Notes under the pieces: model-generated
Seen by the model: only the letters and a program-made list of their open reading frames with translations
Told to the model about the DNA's origin: nothing
Databases searched by the model: none
Shown: piece by piece, positions 1 through 9,501 of the stretch
How positions within the stretch are numbered: the first letter of the stretch is position 1
Layout of the letters: every line of letters starts with the position of its first letter
Program-made: the position numbers and the translations under genes
Origin: Hymenobacter perfusus
GTDB lineage: Bacteria > Bacteroidota > Bacteroidia > Cytophagales > Hymenobacteraceae
Assembly (NCBI RefSeq): GCF_003944765.1
Contig: NZ_RWIU01000002.1
Span: 248,001-312,000, forward strand
Reading direction: 5' to 3'
DNA length: 64,000 nucleotides

Positions 1-1470
1 CAAGGCTAGGGTTTCGGGGGAGTTATAGGAGCCCAGGTCCTGCACCAGCTGGCGCGGGTTGCCTTGGCCGGTTTGCAGGTAGTCGTTCAGGGCGAGGCAG
101 GCGGCGGCATCGGCTTCCAGGGCCACCGTGCGCAGGGCCTTCTGCTCGATGAGGTAGCGCAGTAGGCGGTGGCGCAGCTGGGCAGTTTCGCGGGAGCCGT
201 AGGTCATTTCGCCCAGGCCGATAACCTGGGCTTTACCCACCAGCTTGCCCAGCGCGGCCAGGTCTTTGGTGTCGCCGGCATCGGGCAGGGTGGTGCGCAG
301 CGGTACGGCGGTTTGCCGGAGCCAGGCCAGTTCCGCCGCCGTGGGTAGGGCCGGGGCGGCGAGGTCACGGGGCGGGGCGTAGGGCTTGCCATCTACTAGC
401 AGCTGCACGTTATCCACCCACACCGGCCCCGCGCCCGCCAGGCGCAGCCCCAGCACCAGCTGCGTGTAATAGGCATTCCAGGTGGTTGGTACTTCCACCC
501 GAAACGGCTGCCACCCGGTGCCGGGTTGGGCGGTAGTGGTCAAGGGCAGCTCTCGCAATGGCTCCCGGGCACCGCGCCGGCCTTCCGGGCCGTTGCTTTC
601 GGCCAGTAGGGTGTAGTACAGCGCGGGTGCCGGTGTAGCTGCCGCGTACCGCAGCTGGCCCTGCACTACCAGCGTTTTGCCACGCAGGGCGGAATCCAGC
701 GGGGCCTGGCCGAGGTAGGCGTAAACCGGGGCGTCAGCACGGCCAGGTTCCAGCCGCCGGCTGTACCGGCCGTGCGCGGGTCCCGCTGAGTCGGGCCGGG
801 TGCGGTAGCGCGGGTCGGGGAGGGCGGCGGGGCGGCGCTCAAAGTCCCAGTCGGGCTGGCGGGCGGCGGCGCTGAGCAGCAGCGGCTCGGTGCCGGGTAG
901 GAGCTGGTCGGGGTAGCGCTGGCCGGGACCCCACTCTATGCGCACGTCATCCAGCCACACGCGCCCCTGGCCCAGAAACCGCAACCCCAGCAGCAGACTG
1001 GTGGCTCCGGCCGGGACCGGCAGCTGAATCTGTACGCGCCGCCACTCCGAGTTGGTCGGTAGGTTTGGGGTGGAGAAGTCGTCGTTGCTGGCCAGGTTTT
1101 CGCCCGCCGTGGCCGTTTGGGCATGGGCGTAGAGAAAGGCTTTGCCGGTGAAGTTTTGCGTCCGGAGCTGCCCGCTGATGGTAACCGTGTGCCCGCGCAG
1201 GGAGTCGACGGGCGAAATGCTGGTGTACACGGCCCCGCCCACGGGCTCCTCGGCTGTACTCAGATCCAGCAGCAGACTACCCCTGCCGCTGGCGGCTTTG
1301 GTGAGCGTATCCAGCCGCAACACGCGCGCCGATAGCGCCGGAATCCGGGTATTCCACAGCAGGAGGGGCTGGTGGCGGTTGGCTTCGGGCTCAAAACTGA
1401 GGTTGAGCCGGGCCTGGGCGTACCCGAAATCCGGGACTAGAATGAGCAGCAGCAGGTATAGGTAGCGCAT
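1..1470 (-). CDS. Erythromycin-esterase-family protein with two N-terminal beta-sandwich modules (C-terminus cut by window edge)
   Basis: Open from ATG at 1470 to the left edge (490 codons), so the 3' end is missing. A signal peptide (MRYLYLLLLILVPDFGYAQA) is followed by two similar modules of about 180 residues, each ending in a G-x-V-W-[LV]-D-[DN]-V strand typical of jelly-roll carbohydrate-binding folds. From about residue 395 the sequence matches the erythromycin esterase/succinoglycan biosynthesis family: GLGEMTYGSRE, then QLRHRLLRYLIEQKALRTVALEAD. The family motif is GExTHGxxE, where the Glu and the His take part in hydrolysis; here Glu421 is present but the His position is Tyr424. The substrate is unknown, and antibiotic hydrolysis should not be assumed. 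The gene is the last of a same-strand group with the secreted proteins upstream, separated from them by a terminator. Confidence 0.8.
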   Translation of the reverse strand, partial: MRYLYLLLLILVPDFGYAQARLNLSFEPEANRHQPLLLWNTRIPALSARVLRLDTLTKAASGRGSLLLDLSTAEEPVGGAVYTSISPVDSLRGHTVTISGQLRTQNFTGKAFLYAHAQTATAGENLASNDDFSTPNLPTNSEWRRVQIQLPVPAGATSLLLGLRFLGQGRVWLDDVRIEWGPGQRYPDQLLPGTEPLLLSAAARQPDWDFERRPAALPDPRYRTRPDSAGPAHGRYSRRLEPGRADAPVYAYLGQAPLDSALRGKTLVVQGQLRYAAATPAPALYYTLLAESNGPEGRRGAREPLRELPLTTTAQPGTGWQPFRVEVPTTWNAYYTQLVLGLRLAGAGPVWVDNVQLLVDGKPYAPPRDLAAPALPTAAELAWLRQTAVPLRTTLPDAGDTKDLAALGKLVGKAQVIGLGEMTYGSRETAQLRHRLLRYLIEQKALRTVALEADAAACLALNDYLQTGQGNPRQLVQDLGSYNSPETLAL

Positions 1471-1493
1471 AGAACACGGGAAGAAGAGCAAGC

Positions 1494-1527
1494 AAAAAGG
1501 CCGCCCGGCTATTCCGAACGGCCTTTT
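1494..1527 (-). terminator. Intrinsic terminator of the type B secreted protein gene
   Basis: A perfect 9-bp inverted repeat (AAAAGGCCG at 1495-1503, CGGCCTTTT at 1519-1527) is followed on the minus strand by a T run. It lies between the stop of the 1535-aa gene and the start of the next minus-strand gene. Confidence 0.7.
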
Positions 1528-1545
1528 ACCAGGTGCTAGTATCGG

Positions 1546-4500
1546 CTAGCGCGCAATTTCAAACCATCCCTTATAGCTGGTGCCGTCCTCGAGCTTGAAC
1601 AGGTAGTAGTACATGCCCGCGCTCTGCTCCTGACCGCCGAAGTCGTTGCGGTAGTTGCGGGTTTCGTAGACCTGCTTGCCCCAGCGGGAGAAGATGGTGA
1701 GCGTATTGCGCGGGTACAGGGCCACATTATCAATCACCAGCACGTCGTTTTTACCGTCGCCGTTCGGGGTGATGATGTTGTAGAAGCCCAGCTTGTTCTC
1801 GAATGCCACGCAGGCATCATTGGACGAAGAAGTGCGGGCCGTAGCCTCGGTGCTGACAGCCTGCACCCGAAAGCACTGGTTGAAGCCGGCCGTGCTGCTG
1901 GGCAGGTCGAGGCTCAGGACGGAAGCCGCCACGGTGGCTACTACCTCCGAGGTGCCGTTATCGGCCACGCGGCTTACGCGGTATTCCTTCACCGAGAAGC
2001 CCTGGTAGGCTGACCAGTTCACCGCCACTTTCCCCACGTTGCGGCCGCCGGTGCTCTGGGTGGCGGTGGCTTTGGTGAGGATGGTGGTGTGCTGCTGGCT
2101 GCTGAGCACGGTGCCGCAGGCGTTAGTCAGGTTGATCTGGTACTGGTAGGCCTTGCTGTCGGCGTCCACCGAGTTGTCGGTGAAGGTGGTAGCCGTGTTG
2201 GTCACGTTGCCCACCGTGGTGTAAGCCCCGGTGCTGCCCGCGTCGCGTCGCAGAATCTGCACGCGGTTGGTGTTGCCCGTGTTGTTGGGAATCTGCAGTG
2301 CCAGCGTGATGCTCCGGTCACTGGCAGCGGCATCCACGGAGGCGGTGTTCAGGGCCACGGCGGCGTTGTCGGGGCGAATGGTGAAGGTGGCGGCGCAGCT
2401 CTGGCTGGTGGTTTCCGTTACGCTCAGCACAGCATTGGTAGCGCCGGCGGGTACGTCAATAGTCACGGTGCCGGTGCCCTGGCCGCTGGTAATGGTGCCG
2501 CCCGTAAGCGTCCACTGATACTGGCCACCCATGAGGGCCGCAGTAGAGAAGCTGAGGCCGGTGCGCGACTCGGGGCAGAAGCTGGCCGGGCCGGTAATAG
2601 CCAGCGGCGGTACCACCAGGAAGGTTTTGGTGTAGGGCAGGCCTACGCAGCCATTGGAGTTGGTTTCGCGGATGGTAACGGTGTAAGGCGTGGCGCTGGC
2701 GGCCGGTACGGGCAGCGTAAGCGTGTTGCCGGTACCCGTGACGGTGGTGCCGTTGAAGGTAAAGGCGTAAGTGGAGTTGGCCGCGCCGGGCAGGGCAAAC
2801 GTGAGGTTGCCGGCCCCGGCACACACGCGGCTCGGCCCACTGATAGCCAGGTTAGTGGCGGGCGCGGGCAGCACGTTTACGTAGAGCGTGTCACTGGTGC
2901 CCCGGCAGATGCCACCGGCCGGGTTGCTCGATTCCGTGACCACCAGCTTCACCAGGCCGGTACGCGTCCAGTTCACCTGCACGGCGGCCTGGTTGGTGCT
3001 TATCTGCGTGCCGCCCACAATCTGCCAGGCATACACTGAACCGTTGGTGTACTGCGTCTGGTAGGTAAACGGGCCGGCGTTGATGCATACCTGCACCGGG
3101 CCGGTGGGCCGCTGGGTAGCCAGCTGCTGATTCACGCGCACCGGCAGCGTAATGGTGTCCGATGAGCAGCCGAAGGAGTTCAGCTGGAATGCCTTTACAG
3201 CTGCCGCCGCCGTGGCCCCGCCCCAGTTGACGGTAATGCTGGGAGTACCCTGGCCGCTGGCAATAGTACCGCCCGTTACCTGCCACTGGTACGCCGTGTT
3301 GCGCGGACTTCGGATGCTGTAGGCCACGCTCTGTACCGTGGGGCACACCGATACGGAGCCCTGGATGCTGTCGGGCAGCGGCCGTGGGTTCACGGTGAGG
3401 CGTACCGTGTCGCGCGAAGCGCAGCCCAGGCCGGTAGTAGCCGTCACTACGTAGGTCAGCGTAATTGGCGACTGAGTGGCATTGCGGGCTGTGAAAACCG
3501 GCCGGGCAGCAGTGCTGCTGCTCAGGTTGGCGGCCGGGCTCCACTGGTAGGTATAGCCCGCCAGCGCCGAGGTACCGATAGTCACCTTTTTTCCGTCGCA
3601 CAGCGCCGCATCGGGGCCGGCATTGGCCACGGCGGCCGGGTTCAGGGTGATGGTTACGGTGCTGGTATTCGTGCAGCCTTGGGCCGTGGTGGCCGTAACG
3701 GTATAGGTGAATGTTTGAGCCGCGCCGGTTGTATTCGCCAGGCTGAAAACCGGTTGGGCGGCGGTGCTGCTGCTCAGACCGGTTGCCGGGCTCCACTGGT
3801 AGGTGTAGCCAGTAATGGCAGCCGAGCCCAGCGTAATGGCTTCCCCCGAGCACACGGCCCGGCTGCTGCCCGCACTGGCTACCGCCGCCGGATTAATGGT
3901 GATACGCACCGTATCCCGGCTCACGCAGCCCTGCGCCGTGGTAGCCGTCACCACGTAGCTGACCAGCTGGGGCGCGGTGCTGGTATTGGGGAGGGTGAGA
4001 ACGGGCTGAGCTGCCGTGCTGCTGCTCAGTCCGGTGGTGGGGCTCCACTGGTAGGTCTGGACGGCAATGGCGGCCGTTCCCAGCGTTACCGCAATGCCGG
4101 AGCAGGTGGCCCGGTCGGGGCCGGCATCGGTCACGGCGGCCGGGTTCAGCGTAACGGTTACGGTGCTGGTGTTGGTGCAGCCTTGGGCCGTGGTGGCCGT
4201 AACGGTATAGGTGAATGTTTGAGCCGCGCCGGTTGTATTCGTCAGACTAAAAACCGGTTGGGCGGCGGTGCTGCTGCTCAAGCCAATTGCCGGGCTCCAT
4301 TGGTACGTGTAGCCAGTAATGGCAGCCGAGCCCAGTACCGTTGTTTCCCCGGAGCATACGGCGCGGTTGCTGCCCGCATCGACTGTAGCCAGCGGATTTA
4401 CGGTTACCGTTACCTGCCGGGTAATCGTGCAGATGCCATCCGTTGTCAGTACGGTGTAGATGGTGGTCTGGGTGGGGGCTACCGTGATGCTGGTTCCCGT

Positions 4501-6153
4501 AAACGTCTGGCCGGTGCTGCTGGTCCAGGTGTACGTCTGGCCCCCGCTGGCCGTGAGGGTGGCCGAGGAGCCCACGCAGATGCTCACATCGGCACTTACG
4601 CTCAGGGTACCGGTGCGTATGTCTACGTTGCGAACTATCGAATCGGTAGGACAGCCCAGGCTGGAAACGCCGCGCAGGGTAAGCGTGCCGGTACTTGCCG
4701 TGCCCCACAGCACCTGCACCGTACCGGCAGTAGCCGTGCCCTGAATCATGCCGCCGCGCACCGTCCAGCGGTAGGAGGCGGGAGCCGGTCCGGCGGCCGT
4801 GTACGTGCGGGGTTGCGCCCGGTCACAGATGATGGAGTCACCCAGAATGCGGTTGGGGCCGGCGGCGCGGGTAATGGTAATCCGGAAAATCTCCGAAATG
4901 CTCTTGCTGCCGCAGGTATTGTCGCTCACGGTAACCACCACATCGTAGGGTGTAGCGCGGGCATTGCCACAGCGGGAGTTCAGCTGAAAGCTGCCCGTCA
5001 CGCTGCCCGTCCCCGTGATGTTTACGCTGCCCGTGGGGCTGCCCGCCGGTACCACGCCCTGGTTGCCGTTCACGCTAAAATCAAACGGGCCGGTGCCATC
5101 CAAAAGCGGGCTATTTACTTTCATTGTCAATGATTTGCCTTCAGGGTCAGTCGAGGTAACGTTGAAGGCAATGGGCCGGCCTTCCTCCACTGTGAAATCC
5201 TTGACCACTACCGAAGGCGGCGTAAATACCGGGGCCTGGTTGGGCTGGCACTGCCGGGCTACCAGTTGCACGTCGCGCCGGGTGCTTCCCACCAGTACTT
5301 CCCGCCCATTAATGGTACGGTATTCCTTCACGTCCACCGCTACCACAAACTTGCCCTGAATAGGAGCCGCGTAGCGGCTCAGGCCGGTGCTGGCATTCAG
5401 CGAAGCGAAACTGCCGGCGCCCGGCCCAAAAGGCTGGGTTACGCTGTATCCGTTGGCGTACGTGACCAGTTGAGGTGGCGGCGTGAAGCCCCCGAATGGT
5501 GAGTTGCCCTGGTAAGGGGTGCCAAAGGAATAAATCAGCCGGTCGCCGTCGGCATCGTAGGCATTATTGATGATAATACTGGTGTCCCCGGTGCAGATAA
5601 CGGCTACGGCGGTATCCGAAAAAACCGGCGACGTATTCGGAATCAGGGGTGGGGCCATGTCCGTGTACAGCGTCATGTTGGTGTTGCCGGGGTTCTGCAG
5701 GTTGGTAACATCCACGTTGCGGGCAATGTCGGTGTACACGGCGTAGTAGCCATCAAACGACAGCGGCAGGTTCACGATGGTCACGTACTTGGCCAGCGTC
5801 ACGCGGGGCGGCTGGCTGCCGGGCAGCGTGCAGCCCCCAGGCGCGGGGGGCGTGATTTCGGCAAAGCTGGTCCGCGGCACCGTCATGGTTAAAATCCGGG
5901 CCCCACCCTGCGACTTATTGTAGAAGGCAATGTCCACGCTGGGGCGGCCATCGGGCGCTGCCGAGCCGGCTTCCTTATTCAGGTAAACAAGGACCGTTAC
6001 CTGATACCGGTACTGGGCATTGGACGGACCATTGGCGTCCAGATACTTGTAGTTCATTTCGCCGCCCAGCAGGTGAGTGGCCGCCGCCGGCCGGATTCCC
6101 GCCAACAGGCAGATAAGCACCAGCAAACAGGTACGCAGTAAAGGTGTGCGCAT
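1546..6153 (-). CDS. Large secreted PKD/Ig-repeat protein with T9SS type B sorting domain
   Basis: 1535 residues. The start at 6153 gives a clean signal peptide ending in AAATHLLGGEMNY, a beginning common in large Bacteroidota surface proteins. The body is a chain of Ig/PKD-like beta-sandwich domains with regular Cys pairs, including four tandem 84-residue repeats (DNA 3391-4398). The last ~90 residues are the type B C-terminal sorting domain: NIITPNGDGKNDVLVIDN, then LTIFSRWGKQVYE, then AGMYYYLFKLEDG and a final YKGWFEIAR. Type B tails direct export through the type IX (Por) system. The protein is therefore probably secreted or held at the surface, with an adhesion or matrix role by inference. 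No catalytic motif was seen. The next gene upstream is another secreted multi-domain protein, 81 bp away. Confidence 0.9.
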   Translation of the reverse strand: MRTPLLRTCLLVLICLLAGIRPAAATHLLGGEMNYKYLDANGPSNAQYRYQVTVLVYLNKEAGSAAPDGRPSVDIAFYNKSQGGARILTMTVPRTSFAEITPPAPGGCTLPGSQPPRVTLAKYVTIVNLPLSFDGYYAVYTDIARNVDVTNLQNPGNTNMTLYTDMAPPLIPNTSPVFSDTAVAVICTGDTSIIINNAYDADGDRLIYSFGTPYQGNSPFGGFTPPPQLVTYANGYSVTQPFGPGAGSFASLNASTGLSRYAAPIQGKFVVAVDVKEYRTINGREVLVGSTRRDVQLVARQCQPNQAPVFTPPSVVVKDFTVEEGRPIAFNVTSTDPEGKSLTMKVNSPLLDGTGPFDFSVNGNQGVVPAGSPTGSVNITGTGSVTGSFQLNSRCGNARATPYDVVVTVSDNTCGSKSISEIFRITITRAAGPNRILGDSIICDRAQPRTYTAAGPAPASYRWTVRGGMIQGTATAGTVQVLWGTASTGTLTLRGVSSLGCPTDSIVRNVDIRTGTLSVSADVSICVGSSATLTASGGQTYTWTSSTGQTFTGTSITVAPTQTTIYTVLTTDGICTITRQVTVTVNPLATVDAGSNRAVCSGETTVLGSAAITGYTYQWSPAIGLSSSTAAQPVFSLTNTTGAAQTFTYTVTATTAQGCTNTSTVTVTLNPAAVTDAGPDRATCSGIAVTLGTAAIAVQTYQWSPTTGLSSSTAAQPVLTLPNTSTAPQLVSYVVTATTAQGCVSRDTVRITINPAAVASAGSSRAVCSGEAITLGSAAITGYTYQWSPATGLSSSTAAQPVFSLANTTGAAQTFTYTVTATTAQGCTNTSTVTITLNPAAVANAGPDAALCDGKKVTIGTSALAGYTYQWSPAANLSSSTAARPVFTARNATQSPITLTYVVTATTGLGCASRDTVRLTVNPRPLPDSIQGSVSVCPTVQSVAYSIRSPRNTAYQWQVTGGTIASGQGTPSITVNWGGATAAAAVKAFQLNSFGCSSDTITLPVRVNQQLATQRPTGPVQVCINAGPFTYQTQYTNGSVYAWQIVGGTQISTNQAAVQVNWTRTGLVKLVVTESSNPAGGICRGTSDTLYVNVLPAPATNLAISGPSRVCAGAGNLTFALPGAANSTYAFTFNGTTVTGTGNTLTLPVPAASATPYTVTIRETNSNGCVGLPYTKTFLVVPPLAITGPASFCPESRTGLSFSTAALMGGQYQWTLTGGTITSGQGTGTVTIDVPAGATNAVLSVTETTSQSCAATFTIRPDNAAVALNTASVDAAASDRSITLALQIPNNTGNTNRVQILRRDAGSTGAYTTVGNVTNTATTFTDNSVDADSKAYQYQINLTNACGTVLSSQQHTTILTKATATQSTGGRNVGKVAVNWSAYQGFSVKEYRVSRVADNGTSEVVATVAASVLSLDLPSSTAGFNQCFRVQAVSTEATARTSSSNDACVAFENKLGFYNIITPNGDGKNDVLVIDNVALYPRNTLTIFSRWGKQVYETRNYRNDFGGQEQSAGMYYYLFKLEDGTSYKGWFEIAR
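3391..4398 (-). repeat. Four tandem 84-aa (252-bp) Ig-like repeats inside the type B secreted protein
   Basis: Units at 4147-4398, 3895-4146, 3643-3894 and 3391-3642 (N- to C-terminal order). Each begins NP-x-A-x-x-x-AG, contains a Cys in the first strand, YQWSP, then LSSSTAA, and ends in a GC motif. Units 1 and 3 are nearly identical. Units 2 and 4 share the ending SRDTVR, so the array alternates as A-B-A-B. Confidence 0.9.
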
Positions 6154-6198
6154 ACGCCAGAATCAGGATAAGAAGTAAGGAAAGGGAAGCTGCCTGAG

Positions 6199-6232
6199 CG
6201 GCCGGCCGTGGGGCCGGAAAAAGCGCCGGCCG
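6199..6232 (-). other. GC-rich hairpin just after the GEVED/PKD gene
   Basis: An 8-bp inverted repeat (CGGCCGGC at 6199-6206, GCCGGCCG at 6225-6232) starts within 3 bp of the stop codon. The T run lies in the loop and not after the stem, so it is not a standard terminator, though it may work as one. Confidence 0.3.
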
Positions 6233-6234
6233 GG

Positions 6235-8481
6235 CTAGTCGCGCAGCACGCGGCGAATGGCACTCTGGCCGTGGCTGCCCCGCAGGCGCAGTACATACAG
6301 GCCCCGGGGCAGCCCGCTCAGGTCGATGCCGGCATCGGCGGCGGTGCCCAGGCGCAACTGGCCCCGGTACACGCAGGTGCCCAGCATGTTTTCCACCGCC
6401 ACGGAATAGGTGTCAGCGGCCCGGGCATTGGCGAGGCGCAGGTGCAGGTGTCCATCGGTGGTGGGGTTGGGAAAAACCGTCAGGGCCGGCAGGGATTGGG
6501 CCTCCTGCGTGGCCGTAGCGGGTACCACCTGCACGCTGTAGTCCTCAATCTCCGTGTTGGGCTGCGCAGTAGTACCCGTGCAGGCGTAGGCCGAGTTGTT
6601 GTTGAGGCGGGCAATGATGCGCATGCGGGTGAAGCCCACTACGCTTTGCAGGGCCGGTACCGGCACCGGAATGGTAGCGGGGTTGGTGCTGATCTGATTG
6701 GAAACCAGTTCAGAAGTAGCAAAGAATCCGTCCCGGTTCCAGTCTACCCACACCGTGGTCACGCGCTGAAAATTCGCGTTGGCGGTTACCGTAAGGGTAG
6801 AGGATTGGCCCTGGCGCAGCGTCATGATCTGGCCGGCATAGTTGCCGTAGCCGTTGGTATTGGCGCCGGAGGCGTTGCTGAACGTAGTCGCCTGCGGAGT
6901 GGTCAGGCTCACGTTGGTTATCCAGAAAGCCGCATTGTCGCCGAGGGCGGTACAGTACTGCACGCAGGGCACCGTTACCACCACGTAGTTGGCGCGCGTA
7001 ACAGTGGTGGTGCCGAAGGCGTTGGTCGCCCTCAGGCTCACAGTGTACGAGCCGGTGTTGGCGTAGGTGTGGCTGGGGTTCTGCAGGATGCTGGTGGAAC
7101 CGTCGCCAAACGTCCAGAGCCAGCCGGTAGGCGCGTTCTGGCTGATATCTGTGAACTGGATAGCGGCCTGGCAGGAGCCGGCAGTGTAGTTGGAGGTGAA
7201 GTCGGCGGTGGGCGGGCTGGTATTAGCGCGCACCGTCACGGTGTAATCCTCCGCTTGGCCATACTGAACACCGTCGCAGGCCGTGAAGGAGGAGCCTACG
7301 TAATCGGAAACGACGCGCAGGCGCAGAGGCTGGTTGAGTACCGCCGTGGCCGGCACCAGAAACGTACCGGTCGGATTGCTCGTGTTCAACGCCTGAAAAA
7401 TCTGCTCCCCGCTGCCGAAAGTCCCGTCGTTATTCAGGTCCAGCCACACCCGCGTATCCTGCGGGTTGCCGGGGCCGGTCGTCAGGCGCAGCGTATACCG
7501 GTTGCCAACGGTTACTTCCACCTTGCCGTTGCAGGTAAAATCCTCGTAGCCCGCCTGCCCATTGGCCGAAATCTGGGTGAGGGTGCCCAGAGTAAACTGC
7601 GTGATACCGTAGCCGCAACAGAACGCCGCCGTAGCCGGAGCGCAGGTCGCGGCCACCGGCACCACGTTATCATAGGTGATGTACGAGGCGCGGGTTTTGG
7701 TATTGCTGCCCACACTGTTGCTGGTGGTAAGAGTCACGGTGAACGTGCCGGCCGTAGTGTACTGGTAGCTGGGGTTCTGCAACAGGCTGGTGGTGCCGTC
7801 GCCGAAGTCCCAGCGCCAGGCAGTGGGCCCGTTCTGACTCTGGTCGGTAAACTGCACGGTGCCCGAGCAGGTACGCGTTTGGTCGGCCACAAAATCCGTT
7901 ACCGGAGCCTGAGTGCTGGCCGAGGCAATAACCGCGTAGTCTTCCGTCTGGGAGTACTGCGGCGTGGAGCAGGGAGAAGGCAGGGTCGCGTTTACGTAGT
8001 CGGCAGCCACGCGCAGCCGCAGCCGCACGCCCGTTATCGTGCCGCTGGGCAGCCGCACCGTGCCGGTATGGGTGCGTTTGGTGTTGCTGCTGAACAAGAG
8101 CTCCGACGTGGGGCTGAAGGTGCCGTCATTGTTCAAATCGGCCCACACCCGTACGTTCTCATCGGCGTTGGTATTGGTCCGGATGCTGATGGGAACATCG
8201 GCCCCGATAATGAGCGTGGCCGCCCCCAGTGTGCAGGAGTAATCCTTATAGCCGTCCTGGATGCCCGGCGTTGTGTTGTTGATGGTGCCCAGCGTGACGT
8301 TCAGAATGCCCATGCCAAACGGAATATTGGCCGTAGGGGCACTGCCGGGCGTACAGGCACTGGCGGCCGGCGGGCAACTCTGGGCCTGTGCCACCGATGA
8401 AAACAGGGGTAAAGCCAGGGCTAGTAAACCAGCGGCATAGCGCACCTTGCCACCCAAAATAGTACGTAAGGGTTGCGTCAT
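6235..8481 (-). CDS. Secreted protein with GEVED and PKD domains and T9SS type A sorting tail
   Basis: 748 residues from the ATG at 8481. An open frame continues far upstream, but it overlaps the divergent dehydrogenase and lacks a signal peptide; starting at MTQPLRTILGGK gives one ending VAQAQS. The layout is GEVED, PKD, GEVED, PKD, GEVED, then a sorting tail. GEVED domains show VWADLNNDGTF, VWLDLNNDGTF and VWVDWNRDGFF, and each of the first two ends in a [QE]AEDY/TEDY motif. PKD domains show WDFGDG and WTFGDG with NPS-x-x-Y. The last ~80 residues (ALTVFPNPTTDG through LPRGLYVLRLRG to RRVLRD) are a type A type IX secretion sorting domain. The protein is probably exported and surface-attached. 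The ligand is unknown. Confidence 0.88.
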   Translation of the reverse strand: MTQPLRTILGGKVRYAAGLLALALPLFSSVAQAQSCPPAASACTPGSAPTANIPFGMGILNVTLGTINNTTPGIQDGYKDYSCTLGAATLIIGADVPISIRTNTNADENVRVWADLNNDGTFSPTSELLFSSNTKRTHTGTVRLPSGTITGVRLRLRVAADYVNATLPSPCSTPQYSQTEDYAVIASASTQAPVTDFVADQTRTCSGTVQFTDQSQNGPTAWRWDFGDGTTSLLQNPSYQYTTAGTFTVTLTTSNSVGSNTKTRASYITYDNVVPVAATCAPATAAFCCGYGITQFTLGTLTQISANGQAGYEDFTCNGKVEVTVGNRYTLRLTTGPGNPQDTRVWLDLNNDGTFGSGEQIFQALNTSNPTGTFLVPATAVLNQPLRLRVVSDYVGSSFTACDGVQYGQAEDYTVTVRANTSPPTADFTSNYTAGSCQAAIQFTDISQNAPTGWLWTFGDGSTSILQNPSHTYANTGSYTVSLRATNAFGTTTVTRANYVVVTVPCVQYCTALGDNAAFWITNVSLTTPQATTFSNASGANTNGYGNYAGQIMTLRQGQSSTLTVTANANFQRVTTVWVDWNRDGFFATSELVSNQISTNPATIPVPVPALQSVVGFTRMRIIARLNNNSAYACTGTTAQPNTEIEDYSVQVVPATATQEAQSLPALTVFPNPTTDGHLHLRLANARAADTYSVAVENMLGTCVYRGQLRLGTAADAGIDLSGLPRGLYVLRLRGSHGQSAIRRVLRD

Positions 8482-8694
8482 AGATAAGCACGTAAAAGGC
8501 GGGGGAGGGAAAGGTCGAAGGTAACCGCAATCCGGTACAAAATACAATTTTCCCGGCCGCGAATTCAATATAGAAACCAAGGGGGAAGTAGGCTGCCACC
8601 AATCGGTAAATTGCGGCTGTACGCCGATAGGCTGCCAAAAATACCCGTAGTTTTGCCCGCCTTCTATGGCGGTTTTCTCACGCCTTCTTCCCTC
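8482..8694. promoter_or_regulatory. Divergent intergenic region
   Basis: 213 bp between two divergently transcribed genes, so it must hold both promoters. I could not place a convincing Bacteroidota -33/-7 pair. The middle (8530-8600) is richer in A+T than its surroundings. Confidence 0.4.
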
Positions 8695-9501
8695 ATGAAA
8701 GATAAAGTAGTCCTCATCACGGGCGGCACTTCCGGCATTGGTCGGGCTACCGCCCTGGCCTTCGGGCAGGCCGGGGCCCGCGTGGCCATTACCGGCCGCG
8801 ACGAAATCAAGCTCCAAAGCACCGCCGAAGAGCTGGCCCGCCTGGGCATCCAGTACCTCACCATACGCGCCGACGTAGGCGTGGAAGCCGACTCGGAGCG
8901 GGCCGTACGCGAAACCGTAGCCGCTTTCGGCCGCCTCGATGTGCTCATCAACAATGCCGGCATCAGTATGCGCGCCCTCTTCCGTGACGCCGACCTGGAC
9001 GTTATCCGGCAGCTGATGCAAACCAACTTCTTCGGAACGGTATACGCCACCAAATTCGCGCTGCCGCACATCACGCAGGCCAAAGGCTCCATTGTGGGCG
9101 TCAGCAGCATTGCGGGCTACCGGGGGCTGCCGGGCCGAACCGGATACTCGGCCTCCAAGTTTGCCATGCACGGCTTTCTGGAGGCTCTGCGCACCGAGCT
9201 GCTGCCCCAGGGAGTACATGTATTACTGGCCTGCCCCGGCTTCACGGCATCCAACATCCGCAACGTAGCCCTGGCCGCCGATGGCTCCCGGCAGGGCGAG
9301 TCGCCGCGGGACGAGCAGAAGATGATGAGTAGCGAGGAAGTGGCGGGCTACCTAGTAGCGGCCGTGCGCGAGCGGCGGCGCGACCTGGTGCTTACCAGCA
9401 CGGGCAAACTCACCGTCTTCCTCAATAAATGGCTGCCCGGGCTGGCCGATAAGCTGGTGTTGAATCACTTCCGAAAAGAAGAGCCGGATTTCGTACTGTA
9501 A
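8695..9501 (+). CDS. SDR family oxidoreductase
   Basis: 268 residues from the ATG at 8695. An upstream in-frame start at 8611 would add an unconserved leader in the divergent promoter region. This is a classical short-chain dehydrogenase: the nucleotide-binding TGGTSGIG sits at residues 9-16, NNAG at about 87-90, a catalytic Ser near 138 (VGVSSIAG), and the Tyr151-x-x-x-Lys155 pair in YSASK. It would catalyse an NAD(P)-dependent redox reaction in the cytosol on an unidentified substrate. The protein is longer than the minimal ~245 residues because of a C-terminal extension (KWLPGLADKLVLNHF), as in DHRS7-like members. It stands alone as a single gene. Confidence 0.9.
   Translation: MKDKVVLITGGTSGIGRATALAFGQAGARVAITGRDEIKLQSTAEELARLGIQYLTIRADVGVEADSERAVRETVAAFGRLDVLINNAGISMRALFRDADLDVIRQLMQTNFFGTVYATKFALPHITQAKGSIVGVSSIAGYRGLPGRTGYSASKFAMHGFLEALRTELLPQGVHVLLACPGFTASNIRNVALAADGSRQGESPRDEQKMMSSEEVAGYLVAAVRERRRDLVLTSTGKLTVFLNKWLPGLADKLVLNHFRKEEPDFVL

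Noticed and set aside
1..1470. Macrolide resistance gene
   Set aside because: The catalytic His motif is altered and the protein carries large N-terminal binding modules not found in resistance esterases.
6208..8400. A 730-residue plus-strand frame opposite the GEVED/PKD protein
   Set aside because: Composition typical of an antisense shadow; no family resemblance.
8482..9219. N-terminal extension of the GEVED/PKD protein
   Set aside because: It would overlap the divergent dehydrogenase gene completely and bury the signal peptide in the middle of the protein.
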